Assembly (NCBI GenBank): GCA_947561585.1
Contig: CANNZV010000252.1
Location: forward strand, 248,001-312,000
Direction of reading: 5' to 3'
From: Caprella mutica
Lineage: Eukaryota > Arthropoda > Malacostraca > Amphipoda > Caprellidae
Length of the DNA stretch: 64,000 nucleotides
Positions 1-12,500 of this stretch are shown one piece after another. Numbering within the stretch: the first letter of the stretch is position 1; each line of letters starts with the position of its first letter. The translations under genes and the position numbers were made by a program. A model generated the notes under the pieces. That model ran no database searches and was not told where the DNA came from. It saw nothing but the letters and a program-made list of their open reading frames with translations.

Positions 1-4
1 TGTA

Positions 5-1010
5 CAGTATGGGCCACAAAAATGTTTCCGCTTTTTCAAAAACTTGTAAATCTTTAGCGAATGGACGAAAAAACTGCATCTTGGTCTCTTTTTCACCGCC
101 TCTTATTGTACCATTAACAGGTAAAAACATTTTCGAACTGATGGACATAGTTTAAGAACAGGTAAGCAAAGATTGAGGGTGATTATTTTGGTCATTGTGA
201 GAAGGTTATTCTTAGAGCTAACTTCGTGATTTTGTTTACTAAGAGGCAGTGAATAAAATATAATGGTAGACATTTTAATACAGGGTGTTTACTTTTCATC
301 CTTGTAAACTATTTGGAAATTGAATAACTTCAGTAACAATTTGATCTCATTGAAGTTTTCACTAGGAATATTCGTTTTTCGCTTGTTCATTGCATGGTTA
401 AGGCCCACTTCATACTTGCATTTTTAACAGCGCAGAAAAAAAGCTCTTCTTAAAATGTGTTCACACATGCGTTTTTCATCACTGAAGTAAGAATTTAATG
501 TGTTACTTTTTTCCATCGGCGATAAAACAAAACGCATGTGTGAACACATTTTAAGAAGAGCTTTTTTTCCGCGCTGTTAAAAATGCAAGTATGAAGTGGG
601 CCTTAACCATGCAATGAACAAGCGAAAAACTAATATTCCTAGTGAAAACTTCAATGAGATCAAATTGTCAATGAAGTTATTTAATTTCCAAATAGTTTAC
701 AAGGAAGAAGTGTAGCACCCTGTATTAAAATGTCTACCATTAGAAAAAATGTCCTTTTATTCACTGCCTTTTAGTAAGTAAAATCACGAAGTTAGCTCTA
801 AGAATAACCTTCGCGCAATGACCAAAATAATCACCCTCACTGTTTGCTTACCTGTTCTTAAACTATGTCCATCAGTTCAAAATGTTTCTACCTGTTAATG
901 GTACAATAAGAGGCGGTGAAAAAGAGACCAAGATGCAGTTTTTCGTCCATTGGCTAACGATTTACAAGTACCTATTTGAAAAAGCAGAAACATTTTTGTG
1001 GCCCATACTG
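5..1010. mobile_element. Foldback element, about 1 kb, with TA flanks
   Basis: The sequence is an almost perfect inverted repeat. The left arm runs from 5 to about 476, the right arm from about 529 to 1010, and roughly 50 bp of loop lie between. Both ends carry the terminus CAGTATGGGCCACAAAAATG and are flanked by the dinucleotide TA (3-4 and 1011-1012). That is the target-site duplication expected of Tc1/mariner-type transposons. No transposase ORF is present, so this is a non-autonomous foldback or MITE-like element. The arms differ by only a few substitutions and small indels, for example near 285-300 versus 710-720. This suggests recent origin or arm-to-arm conversion. The left end sits at the window edge, so the flank beyond position 3 cannot be checked. 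Confidence 0.85.
401..604. mobile_element. Inner MITE-like core nested in the foldback
   Basis: The centre of the foldback has its own recognisable termini: AAGGCCCACTTCATACTTGC on the left and its reverse complement ending GAAGTGGGCCTT on the right. These resemble the ends of the hairpin element at 57413-57555. The core may therefore be a separate short element captured inside the larger one. The boundary is an inference from that similarity. Confidence 0.45.
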
Positions 1011-1022
1011 TATATCATTATG

Positions 1023-1090
1023 TAGGGTAAGTTCTGAATTATCGAATGGTTCCACGTCATCGATCATATAAGAAAAAAATATTATTATTA
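1023..1090. mobile_element. Single arm of the GGGTAAGTTC MITE family
   Basis: This copy reads TAGGGTAAGTTCTGAATTATC and continues with the CATATAAGAAAAAA motif that marks the family. Only one arm is visible, so it is a solo or decayed copy. Paired copies occur at 18224-18394, 30561-30773 and 55265-55420. Confidence 0.6.
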
Positions 1091-1304
1091 TTTAAAAGGG
1101 CAGCACTTTGATCTTTTTGTTTTCGTACTTTCGCTTAGTCAGAATACACTAAAGCATTCTTGTTGTATATTACGGTTGAAAAAATCTGGTAGGAGAGATA
1201 AATCAATTAATATACAATTGTTTTCAAGATAGAAACTAACAGTGGATGACACCATCATCTTTATTAATTGTTTACAAAATTACAAACGTACCCACGAGTT
1301 CGTT

Positions 1305-1586
1305 CAATAGGATGCACCACTCTCGCAAATTTCTGCTTTAAAAGTGTTTTGTGCTGCCTCCTGGGATTCAAACTTGGAACTAGCCGTAGTTATCAAACTG
1401 CAACATTTTGTTTTAATCATGATATTGTAAAGAAAGTTTTAACTTGTTTCATGTCTACAATATTTACAATATGATTAACACGAAATGTTGCAGTTTAGTA
1501 GCTAAGGCAAGTTCCAAGTTTGAAACATAGGTGGCAGCACTAAACCCTTATGAAACAGAAATTTGCTAAAGTGGTGATTCTTATTG
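1305..1586. mobile_element. Inverted-repeat MITE, about 280 bp
   Basis: The left arm (about 1305-1432) and right arm (about 1458-1586) are reverse complements with scattered mismatches. For example, CAAATTTCTG plus a CACCAC block on the left pairs with CAGAAATTTG plus GTGGTG on the right, and GCAACATTTTG pairs with its complement near 1480. There is no coding capacity. The open frame at 1268-1474 lies inside the arm and is not a gene. Confidence 0.7.
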
Positions 1587-1590
1587 TAAT

Positions 1591-3585
1591 GCATTTCTTT
1601 TGTAATAGGTAACTTAGAATTAGGGAGCTTCCTAAGCGGTGCTACTAGTTTTATTTCATACTTTTTTTTATAAACATTTCAAAAATCAATCAACATTATA
1701 ACATTACATAATTATATATTCTGAATCGATTTAGGACCAATTTGGCGACAGTTTAATTTTCATCGTGCTGCACCTTTAACTCATATTTCAATTTTATCAA
1801 TGATTCCTGAAAATCCACTATACAAGGTTACCAAATTTTATTGAGTTTTTTATTAATTAGATTATTTATTACAAATTTGTACCCGTTGCCTTGTCCCAAC
1901 TCAGTCTTATCAGTGGTCTCAATTCATCAACAACATTCTATAATATTAAATTGCACATGATTAACTTATCATATCTAAAACAAATTGTTGTAGTTAACTA
2001 TTCAATTTAATTACTTTGTAAATATAGATCCAATATAAGTGCATTTTGGTGTCCAATCAATTGAGTGATGTAGGTCTCAACTTATTCTTTAATTTCAGAC
2101 AATGATGTAATTTAATACCAAAATATTTGTACGACATTAATTGATGATTTATAAGAAACAAAATAAAATTAACACTAGAGTGCTAGAATTTCATCTAAAT
2201 AAATAATGATGATGTTACCATTTAATTTGGTAGATATTCGTCGAATTCTTTCCTTGAGGGATCACATCATCATTATCATATTCAATGGCAAATTAATATA
2301 ACTTTATAGTAATTCAGTTTTCTTGCTAACAAATGAATGAGGACAATAAAAGTATCATTTCTGTACTAGTAATATTTATTCCATAATTTCCTACCTAATT
2401 AATGATCATATTCTAATGAATAAACTCCCCCAAAATAAGAGGGGGTCATTAATGATGTCTTGTTGCTTACATTGTCTAGCACAACACAAATCACTTGACA
2501 GATGTAGGTATGAACAGCTGAAATAATTCTTGTTTTTTTACAAATAGTTCACCTGTCAATCGCTTGCCGTGATGGCAAGCGAGAGTGAACCTTTTCTACC
2601 TAACGTGTTTGCAACATGAATTAGACCAAAAATAGTGGTATTATCGTTCAAAAGATTGCGATACCACTTTTTTATTGGAAATACGCTTTTATTCATGTTT
2701 AGTTAAAGTTTTAACGAGTTTTTTCAACAGTAAATACCGAACTTGAACAATAAATGAAGTAAATGTATCGAAATAAAATTTAGATCATAAATTTAATATG
2801 ACGTCATCACACAACGAACCAATCACAGTGCTGCATTTTCATGTCATTATATTACAATTTCTTCTAATATTTAATTTGGATATTAAGGTATAAGATGTAT
2901 TATTCATTGGAACTATATAGCTCTTTTTGTGAAAACTATTCCCCATCTATTATTAACATTTTTCAATATATCTCTAAATGCAAAGTGACAAACAAAACTT
3001 TCTAGATTTCATCTTCCTCCTATAAATAAGATGTTCATAAACTTTCAATAGAATATAAGTAAGTAAGAATTAAAAAATTATAGCAAGAAATTTATACATT
3101 ATTTACATCAAATTTTATATGTAAGAAAAATTCTTTTAAATTATTATCATAAGTTTAGTTTCAATTTAGAAAAGTTATAAATTAGATAATTAAAAGTATG
3201 CAACAAATTCACTATTTAAATTATTTGATCCTATTGTTATATGAACTTTGTCCCCCTTAGTAACTAACTTAATATATATTATCTATTTACAAAAACTAAA
3301 CTATCAAACAATATACAAATTTTAAATTCCAAAACACGATCAATCTAAATATTTACACTAAAAATTATTCATTTTACTTGAAAATTGTGATTAACAAATA
3401 AATTTATTGTTGATGAATTTATTTAATTTAAGGCATCTTGATTATATTTACAAAATAAGTTATTTTAAAATACAGTTCCCAAAGTGGCAACTTCTTTAAT
3501 ATTATTTTTGCTATTTTGAGTATTTAATTTAGTTGATAATTACATAGAAAATATTAAAGATTCATTGCTTCGCAGACATAAAAGT
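1591..3585. other. AT-rich intergenic DNA downstream of the MH2 gene
   Basis: No convincing exon is seen. The tract contains two small hairpins: GTTCAC...GTGAAC with CGCTTGCC arms at 2548-2590, and a pairing of AGTGGTAT with ATACCACT at 2633-2671. A minus-strand AATAAA near 3403-3408 is about 180 bp beyond the MH2 stop codon and could be its poly(A) signal. AATAAA is common by chance in DNA this AT-rich. Confidence 0.4.
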
Positions 3586-6500
3586 TTATTCCCAGGGACG
3601 ACCATACATTCCGTGTCTGGGGGGAGGGGGAGGGAGGTACCCCCGTTTGGGGGGCGGCAGTCTCCCGTAAAGGGGGGCATACACTGACTCCCCATAATCT
3701 GAAGAATCTGCAAAGAAAAACAACACATCTCTGAATGTATGGACATGGTGAATGATTTAAATCAGGCATTTCACTCTTGCTAATAGTACCACAATGCTAA
3801 ATTATATACAAAAATGACGTTATTTTAAATAGAAGGTAAAGTGAGCATGCAATGTCATAGCAAAAACAAATGAGTTTATGAAAGTCAATATAGTAACCAA
3901 TAAACCGACTGATTTAAAATATAGGCAGCCCCCACTTTTATTACCAAAATCACGACTCAGAATTATTGCGAATGATAATAAAAACGAGACGTGAATCATC
4001 GAAGTTATAATATAAATGTAACTCCATAAATGATTAAAAGTAAAAGATAAAAGTTTTTATAGATCGACATATCGTGTGTTGCGATGTTTGTTTGAAGTTC
4101 AAAGTAGCGAATGAATTAAAAGTATTAAAATTCAACCATAGCATAACTCTCACTAAGTTTGATACTTTGATTTATATATTTGTGTTACATTGAACAAACA
4201 GGAATTTTGTACACTGTAAATATTTTTTGGCATTATAGACAAAATTCTTAGTTATCGGACTGTTCCACATTTTCGGACACGTAAGAAAAACTATGATAAT
4301 TACTAGTTAACATTTATTTTATTACTTTTATTTATTCGCTTCTTTGACCTTTCATCATCTTTCATCAACAAATACCGCAAAATACTCTAAGTCGAGTCCT
4401 CAAAACCATTTTCTTTCATTCTAACTTATAGAAAATGAATTTTTTAGGGAGTAACAATTATATACTTAATAACTTCGAGTAATGTCTCGCAATTATTTTA
4501 TCTTTGAGGTGTAATATAGTAGGGCCTGCCTATGATTAAAAAAACAATTAAAAATAAAAGTAAGGCCAGAAATTAGATACAAAATTGGAAATAGCAAAAG
4601 ATAGTTGAATTTTACACCAGAATAAATTGAAAACAATAATCAATGTACATGAAGCATCCAATCAAATTATATAATCTAAAAAGTAATTAATAGCGTATCT
4701 TTCTTAAATTGGTTGTTGAACAGTCACTTAAAATCTTAACTATATTAAAAGCGTTGGGGATAGCGACAAAGTTTTTCAATTGGCACCATCTTTAAGGATG
4801 CCTTCCAATGAGCCACACTACCACAGTAAATAACATGGCACTTAGGAAGGACAATGTGCCGAGACTGCTAGCAAAGCATATCATTGAAATTAAAAACTAT
4901 TAGAGACACATATCTCGAATTTTGTATGTAATTACAAAAAAAATGTGTGCGAATTGATGCAGAATCGAGACAAAAATCAGTGAGTTTGAACGCGTTTTAA
5001 CTAGTTTTAACAAACTAAAACAGGCTCGAACAAGTCAAACATAACAAGTTAAAACCTTGTTCAAACAAGTTAAAAACCATGTTCTAACAAGTTAAACTAC
5101 GTTCTAACAAGTTAAACCACGTTTTAACAAGTTAAACCACGTTTTAACAAGTTAAACCACGTTTTAACAAGTTAAACCACGTTTTAACAAGTTAAACCAC
5201 GTTCTAACAAGTTAAACCACGTTCTAACAAGTTAAACCACGTTCTAACAAGTTAAACCACGTTCTAACAAGTTAAACCATGTTCTCACAAGTTAAACCAC
5301 GTTCTAACAAGTTAAACCACGTTCTAACAAGTTAAACCACGTTCTAACAAGTTAAACCACGTTCTAATAGGTAGTTCACACCCAGGGTACATTCTAATTG
5401 ATAGTGTGGCTCATTGAAACTTCAGTCCTGATTTCCTTACCTAAATACAGGCCGCTGGTTTTCAGTTCACTTTGGGTATCGAGTCGAACTCTTAGGTTTC
5501 GACACTTACGCTCCCCAGTAGTTCTCCCAGTCAGATTCTATAAACAGAATTCGACGAGTTTTTCGTATGATTCACAGGAAATTATTAGGCCACTTAACTT
5601 CGTCAGGTTTTTTTTATCTTACTCATCAAATCAAAGAAATATTAAATAGACAACTAATATCACAGTCAATGCATTTGAATGCAATTTAGAACAACGGTAG
5701 TAGACCCAGAATAAACGTCATGCAGTTTTCACAATGCAGCTAAGAAGCTATAATAAAATTTCAAGTGCACTATGAACAAATTTGGAACAAATTATTAGGC
5801 GATAAAATTTAGGGAAAATTTGTTAATGTTGTTATAAAAGAATCAACTGAGTTATGAAATCTGGAAATTGCGGTATTTATAAGGAAATACTCAATGCTTT
5901 CGATTGGCAATATTGTTCATGCTTTACTTTATTATTAAATAGAAGGAACTTTCAATAAACCATAAATGAATTCGAATTGTGTCCAAATTTTTTCAGGGTT
6001 CTAGATGCGGTTCGTGTGGACGAAAATGAAAGTTTAACTAAAGTCAACGGGTGGTATTAATCAATACAAAATAAACAGATTTTCTTATTAAGGCACTTCA
6101 GAGACAGAATGAAAAAAAAATTATACAAAGATATTGAATTCAACTTTCCAATCGGGTTTCGAATTCTGTACCACACACAAAGTTCAAGGAATTCAAAGTT
6201 TAAATCAAGAAAAAAGATTTTAATGAGCATTTGACTTCATTCCGTCTTTAACTTGCATAGGGTCGGTAATTAGTAGCAAATGGTAAGAAATAAAAATGTG
6301 TTCCATTTTCGATAGAGATTTGCCATGAAGAATCGTTCCAAAGTACCATGTCATATACAGGTAAAACTCGTACAACGAACGATCTTAAAAACTAATCAAA
6401 CGATCCCCCCCCCCCTCAACAAAGGACAAACATTATCCGTTCTAGGGCCCATGCAGCTCATACAACGACCTCTTTATTTAGATGGTTTAACTACCCATTA

Positions 6501-9500
6501 TCTAGTGATAAATTGATTATCTTCAGAGGTATTACAATTTACAATCAAAACTTAATGTATCGTTTTTCAGATTTTCAGTAATAAATGCTTTTAGAGAAGA
6601 CTTTAACAGTTTAAATCCCAAACTGAACGATTTGCAGTACCCACTTGATCTGTATAGCGACCTCTTTTTCAGGTACATATACAGTCGTTGTACGAGCTTT
6701 ACCTGTAGTTTGAATGACGTACTACACCGTACTGATAAAATCTTTCTAAATACCACAGTGACTACACAGTACACTGAAAAGATTCTTCTAACTTCACATC
6801 GAAAATGTAACATCCTTTTTCTAACTTACTATCGGCTACTGTGTCACATTGGCTATTGAGTATTTACTCTGTGAGAAAATCTTATTTGCGGCTACTTTGA
6901 GATTAGGAAAGTAGACTTACCGTAGTTTTGGTGGGGGCCTCCCATCCAAGACATGGGATTTCTGTCTAATTTGTTATACTTTGGCATTGGTTTTATCGGC
7001 ATGAAGGCTATAGGAGGAAGACCGAAAGACAATCAGTGAGAGCTTAGCCTTTGCAGTCAGTAGGTGGTGATAAGTCTAGTGAATGATGATCATGTTCATC
7101 ACTGTCATGAATGATGATCATGTTCATCACTGACATGAATGATGATCATGTTCATTACTGTCATGAATGGTGATGATATTGTTAGTCTTGTGATGACATG
7201 TAACTAGTCTTGTTATTACCGTATTATTAGTCACTGGATAACGTCCTGATTAGTCATTGATGTTTTGTATAAAGGTACCATTAGTCATAGTAAAAGAGTC
7301 AAGATTAGTCAATAAATAGTAAAGTAACCAAAGCAAACAGAAATTAATTTCTTATTATTTTTTTCAAAGATGGTGTGCAAACCCAAAAAATTTTTCTTCA
7401 AAGTTTCCATGCTTCAGAGTGACGAAATAAGAGTTTACTTTATGAAATATTGAGATAATCTATTGTTAAATTTCAATAACAGTGTTTCATATTTGAAGCT
7501 TGTGCATAGAGAGCTAAATAAATTGATATGCAACTTCGACGTTAAGCTTAAACCATTAAACATCGTGCTTCTGGCAGGCAACAACTGATGCAATCCAGAA
7601 TGTTATGGTGGGGCTATAGGAAATTAAGGTGAATCTTCTATGTATGGCCCCACCATAAATTTTTCGGTAGAAACAGCTTTAATTTTACACAGAGTGCAAA
7701 AACAGTCAATGTAATCTGATGAAGTCACTATAGCGAGTCATGCAGTGGTAGCAGTTTCAGTGGGTGTACGTGTCGTAATGAAAAGTATATATACATATAT
7801 TACAAGCAGCATTATAATGTAGATTGAGAGGCATAAAATCTCAAACTTTTTGGTGAAAGAAGGTTGAACGGCTGTACTTACATTTAGCAATACCAGACTC
7901 GAAGCTCCTGGCATGGTACATGTTTGGGTGAGGTGGAGGGGGTAGGTTTGGCGGTCCATGACCGGGTCCAAAGGCAGGGAAGCCCATGTACTGGCCCCTG
8001 ATCATATCAGCACGGTCCTTATCACTACCTTTGAAGTTAGTGGTTCTGGCTCTCAGACCGCAGTAGTATGGGTCATCTGTAGGACATTTTTAACGCATTT
8101 TAAACGAATCCACTTGAATGTTTAGGATTACGAAAGAGTATTATAAGCTCTATTTGTCAGACATGATACTAAATTAGATTGATTTTCACAATCTTATCTC
8201 GCTACAGAAATAGATAGCGTTTAAAATAATATCAAGCTACAGTTTTTAATTGTTTTCTTCTAATTAATTCCTCACCATTTTTGGAGTCTTTGTTGTTGTT
8301 GTTGTTTTTCCTTGCGTTGCGGAATGGTCTCAAGATACTGTCTTCAATGTACGCATATTCTCCCTGAAACAAAAAAGTAAACAATTAATAATAATAATAA
8401 CAATAATCTTTATTGAATAAAAGAAATACAAGAATTACATAAGAAAAACATTTTCTACATACATTAAAAAAAAAGAATAAAACAAATTCTAAAGTAATAT
8501 CCTACATATATGTAAAAAAATATATATATAAATTTTCTAAATTCATTATTATTAATACATTTTAATAATGACATAAATGAAGAATTTTGCTGGTGAAGAG
8601 TTTATTTATTACAATATCAGAGTATTACATAATAATTACATAGAGCTTTTGTACAAAGTTTGTATCTCTAAAAAAATACTATAAAAATTTGTATGCAGTA
8701 TCTTCCCATGGTCTTCACCAATAAGAATAGGTACCACTATTTGGGTACTGAAATCGTTAATACGACATTATGTGTTATTTCATTGGACAGGAGAGTATGA
8801 AGATTATTATTATTAACTTAGTAAAATATGCATTGAATGTAAAGGAGTGCACATAGGTAATGAAAAAAGTAAAAAAAGGTAAAGATATAGGGTGAGAGTG
8901 CAAAAAAATAAACGTATGTGATCTGGAAATTTCTCGAAATGAAACTGAAGAGAGTTGTATTAATAGTTATTATATATCAATATTTGTATATAAATAATGA
9001 AGAGTGAAAAGCATAACTGCAGAAGGAATATTTAGTGAAAATGTTTTTGAATGATTTTTAGTGTAAATTTTAAATTGCATTAAAACACGGAAATTGCAGC
9101 AGATTTGATGTCAGAGAGGAAGAGAAGAAGAGACATTCTTGATAAAGATGAGGTAAAGAAAGGAGAACACAAGAACAAAGTGTTTACGGGAGAAGGTACA
9201 GAAAGGAGAACACAAGGACAAAGAGTGTTTACGGGAGAAGGAAAAGAAAGGAGAACACAAGGACAAAGAGTGTTTTACGGGAGAAGGAAAAGAAAGGAGA
9301 ACACAAGAACAAAGAGTGTTTTACGGGAGAAGGAAAAGAAAGGAGAACACAAGGACAAAGAGTGTTTACGGGAGAAGGAAAAGGAAGGAGAACACAAGAA
9401 CAAAGAGTGTTTTACGGGAGAAGGAAAAGAAAGGAGAACACAAGGACAAAGAGTGTTTTACGGGAGAAGGAAAAGAAAGGAGAACACAAGGACAAAGAGT

Positions 9501-12500
9501 GTTTTACGGGAGAAGGTACAGAAAGGAGAACACAAGGACAAAGAGTGTTTTACCACCTCGCCACCAGATCCCCAGCAACAACCGCGCCACTGAAAGGACA
9601 AAGGACAAGTCAGGGGACAACCATCGGTCAGGAATCTATGAAAATTTGGTCTCGAAAAATTCAGTCTCGGAACTTTCGATCGGAGGTATTCACAAAAACT
9701 TATCAGTTAGATTTAACCCCCCTTCCGGATCATTAAAAAGTCATGAAGTGTACAGTACAACAAACTAATGGATTCAACAAACTACCGAACAGTCATTTAT
9801 GTTGAGAGTTTTAAATTAATCTACAATTCGTTCCGACACCGAAAATTTGGAGACCGAATTTTTCGAGACAGAAATTTCCAGTGACCATCAAACAGGGTGG
9901 CCAGCATGGGGTTGAACATTTCGACACGTGAATGCTAAAGAATTTCACCAGTTCTATAACTCTAATGTAACTATCTTTTACGGTGAACTTCAATAAGAAT
10001 GGAGCTGTTGGAGTTTTGATGGAACCAATTATCTGAGGATCACAATAAACACTTTTCATTTAAAGGTTATTGAGATTTTAAGGTAACATTTTAAAAAATA
10101 CACTAAGTCTCAGTGTTTAAAAATACTTTTAAAAAATTACATATTTTTTATTTACCATATTAATGCATTTTTATAAACTATTGCATATTTTTACCATCTA
10201 GGTAAAAGTTCAATGTTTTAGTAATACTACAAAAAATCCATACGAAAATTATGTCAGAATACTAAGGATGGTTGGTAGATATACACCATATGTACTCTCA
10301 GATAATACAAACTGCTACTCCAAATATTAGTTAACTAAACCGTCTACAATTATTATTAACAACAAAATGCCACATCAACCTTAAAAGGAACATTAAAGAA
10401 AATTTAACAGAAACCAGATTTTCACTTTTAGACCTTGGCACATATTGAACCATAAATAGTACTTAACATGTTAAAATGCTTTCCCATTATCCCACCTTTT
10501 ATGTATTTGATGTTATTCATTTATTCATAGAATAGAAGTTACTTTACTCCCTCACCTTTGAACTGCTCTTGCCTCCTTCTCTGGGGGGCAACTTAGGAGG
10601 TTTGGTCTTGCCGTTGTTAGAGCCTCCAGAAGAACCTGATAGCGTGTAGGGGTCCTCTTCGGGAACAGGCAGTTTTGGTCTGTTTTTGATGTTTGGTGGT
10701 GAACGTGCGGCTGTTGACGAACAAAACACTCTTAGAAAAATAAACTAATTGTTAAATTAAGATATTCAAGTATGTATAATTCATGCCATATAACTTTCTG
10801 TGGTGATGAAAAAGTTAAATTTGTCATAAATGTTCCTAATTATGAAGTAACATACTGAGCTGCTAAAAATATCGAATTCCGTTTTTGTTATATATTAGAA
10901 TTATCTTGAACAGAATTCTTCAAAAGAAATATTAAATAAGTAAATTTGAAATTCAGGTCTGCAGCTACTGAAAAGTATAAATAAACTAATAAGTACAACT
11001 TCATCGGAATTCCATTTTAAATATATTTTAGTAACAAATCATGAATCATCTTTCCCTGAATACATTAGAAAGCCTCTATAGTGAATGAATTAGAATGTAG
11101 CCTGAATAGTGAATAGATTTTCTTTAGTCTGCCATAAAATAGCTTTTAGTTTTCTAAAACTAACGGCAATTCATCGCAGACAAAAGAAAATCTGTTCACT
11201 ATAGAGGCTAAATCCTAACTCATTCACTATAGAGGCTTCTACCGTAATGATTATAAAACTTCTCCATTCAATAAAAGGAGGTGATTGCTTCGCTGTGACT
11301 GGTGCGGACAAGGCTAATATACTATAGTGTATATAAACCTTGGGTGTGGTACTCACAAGGCGCCAGCTTACTCCTCAGCATGTCCAGGGCCACTATGTTG
11401 ATGATCATTACCCATGAAGAGCACTGCAACAAGTCAGGGTGGTTCTTGGAGAAAGCTAAGGGAAGGATGCATTGGTTCTCTAGTTTGCTTCTGTTGGGGT
11501 ACAGTTTCCGAGACTCTTTCTCTATGTTTGCCTCAAATTTTCTAATGTCAAATGCCTGAAAAGTGGACACACTGTGTGAGAAAAAACTATCAACGATAGT
11601 TTAGTATAATATTTGATTATGAATGAGTCAAACAATTTTTCAGTTTATTATTTCAATTCAATCTTATCCTATCGCTATATTATTTATCTTTACAAATAAG
11701 TGTTACAGAAGAAGAAAATAATAATGATAAATGGTACGATAGAAAAAAAAATGAATTAAGGATTTTATATAGGATAATACATACTTTGCTATCATTTTCT
11801 ATTTCTAGAATCTAGTTTGGTCTTTCTTGATGTCTTACCATAATTGAAATGTAGATTTAAAAAATGTGTCTATCTTAGCCGTACCTTGATAGGCTTCTCT
11901 AACTCCAGTGCCTGGCTAGGTAGCTTCATAACCTCATTGCTGATAGCGTTTTCGTCGTCTATCGTCTTGACGTAAACATTCGACCGGGAGACTCGCTTTA
12001 CAAGAATATTTCCATCTTCGTCCATACGCAGTTTGCAGCCCTGGAACATTATTTAGAAGTTAGATCACTATATTACAAGTTAGATTACTGTATTAGAAGT
12101 TACTCAAGTTAGATTACTTTATTAGAAGATAGATTACTATAATAGAAGTTAGATTACTGTAATAGAAGTTAGATTATTATTTAACAGAACTGATCTAGCA
12201 ATCATTACTTTTCAGGAAAAATAACCGCTCCAAAACTAAATCACCATCGTAAAACGGGTAGGATGATTAAACTAGTTGCAAAGTAAATTTATACCTTTTC
12301 AGTGTTGATTGTTGTCATTTAATTTCAATATTAGGATGTAAAGGATATATAAAACAAAAAACAAACTACTTACGTTTCCAATTTGTCTAGAAACAACCTC
12401 CTCCGTTTTTTGGTCCCTCTTCGGGTTTTCAAAACCTGATAGCCCAAGCCTGAGATGTTAGGTACAAATTTAGAGAAAAACTAAACGTATTAATAGTTGC

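Noticed and set aside
6997..7007. Alternative acceptor GACAG at about 6966 for MH2 exon 9
   Set aside because: Joining there makes TAA directly at the junction; the CCTATAG acceptor (exon from 7007) keeps the frame and has a better pyrimidine tract.
9105..9768. Overlapping plus-strand ORFs of 124-162 codons
   Set aside because: They are three frames of the 46-bp repeat, lie antisense within an MH2 intron and show no homology signal.
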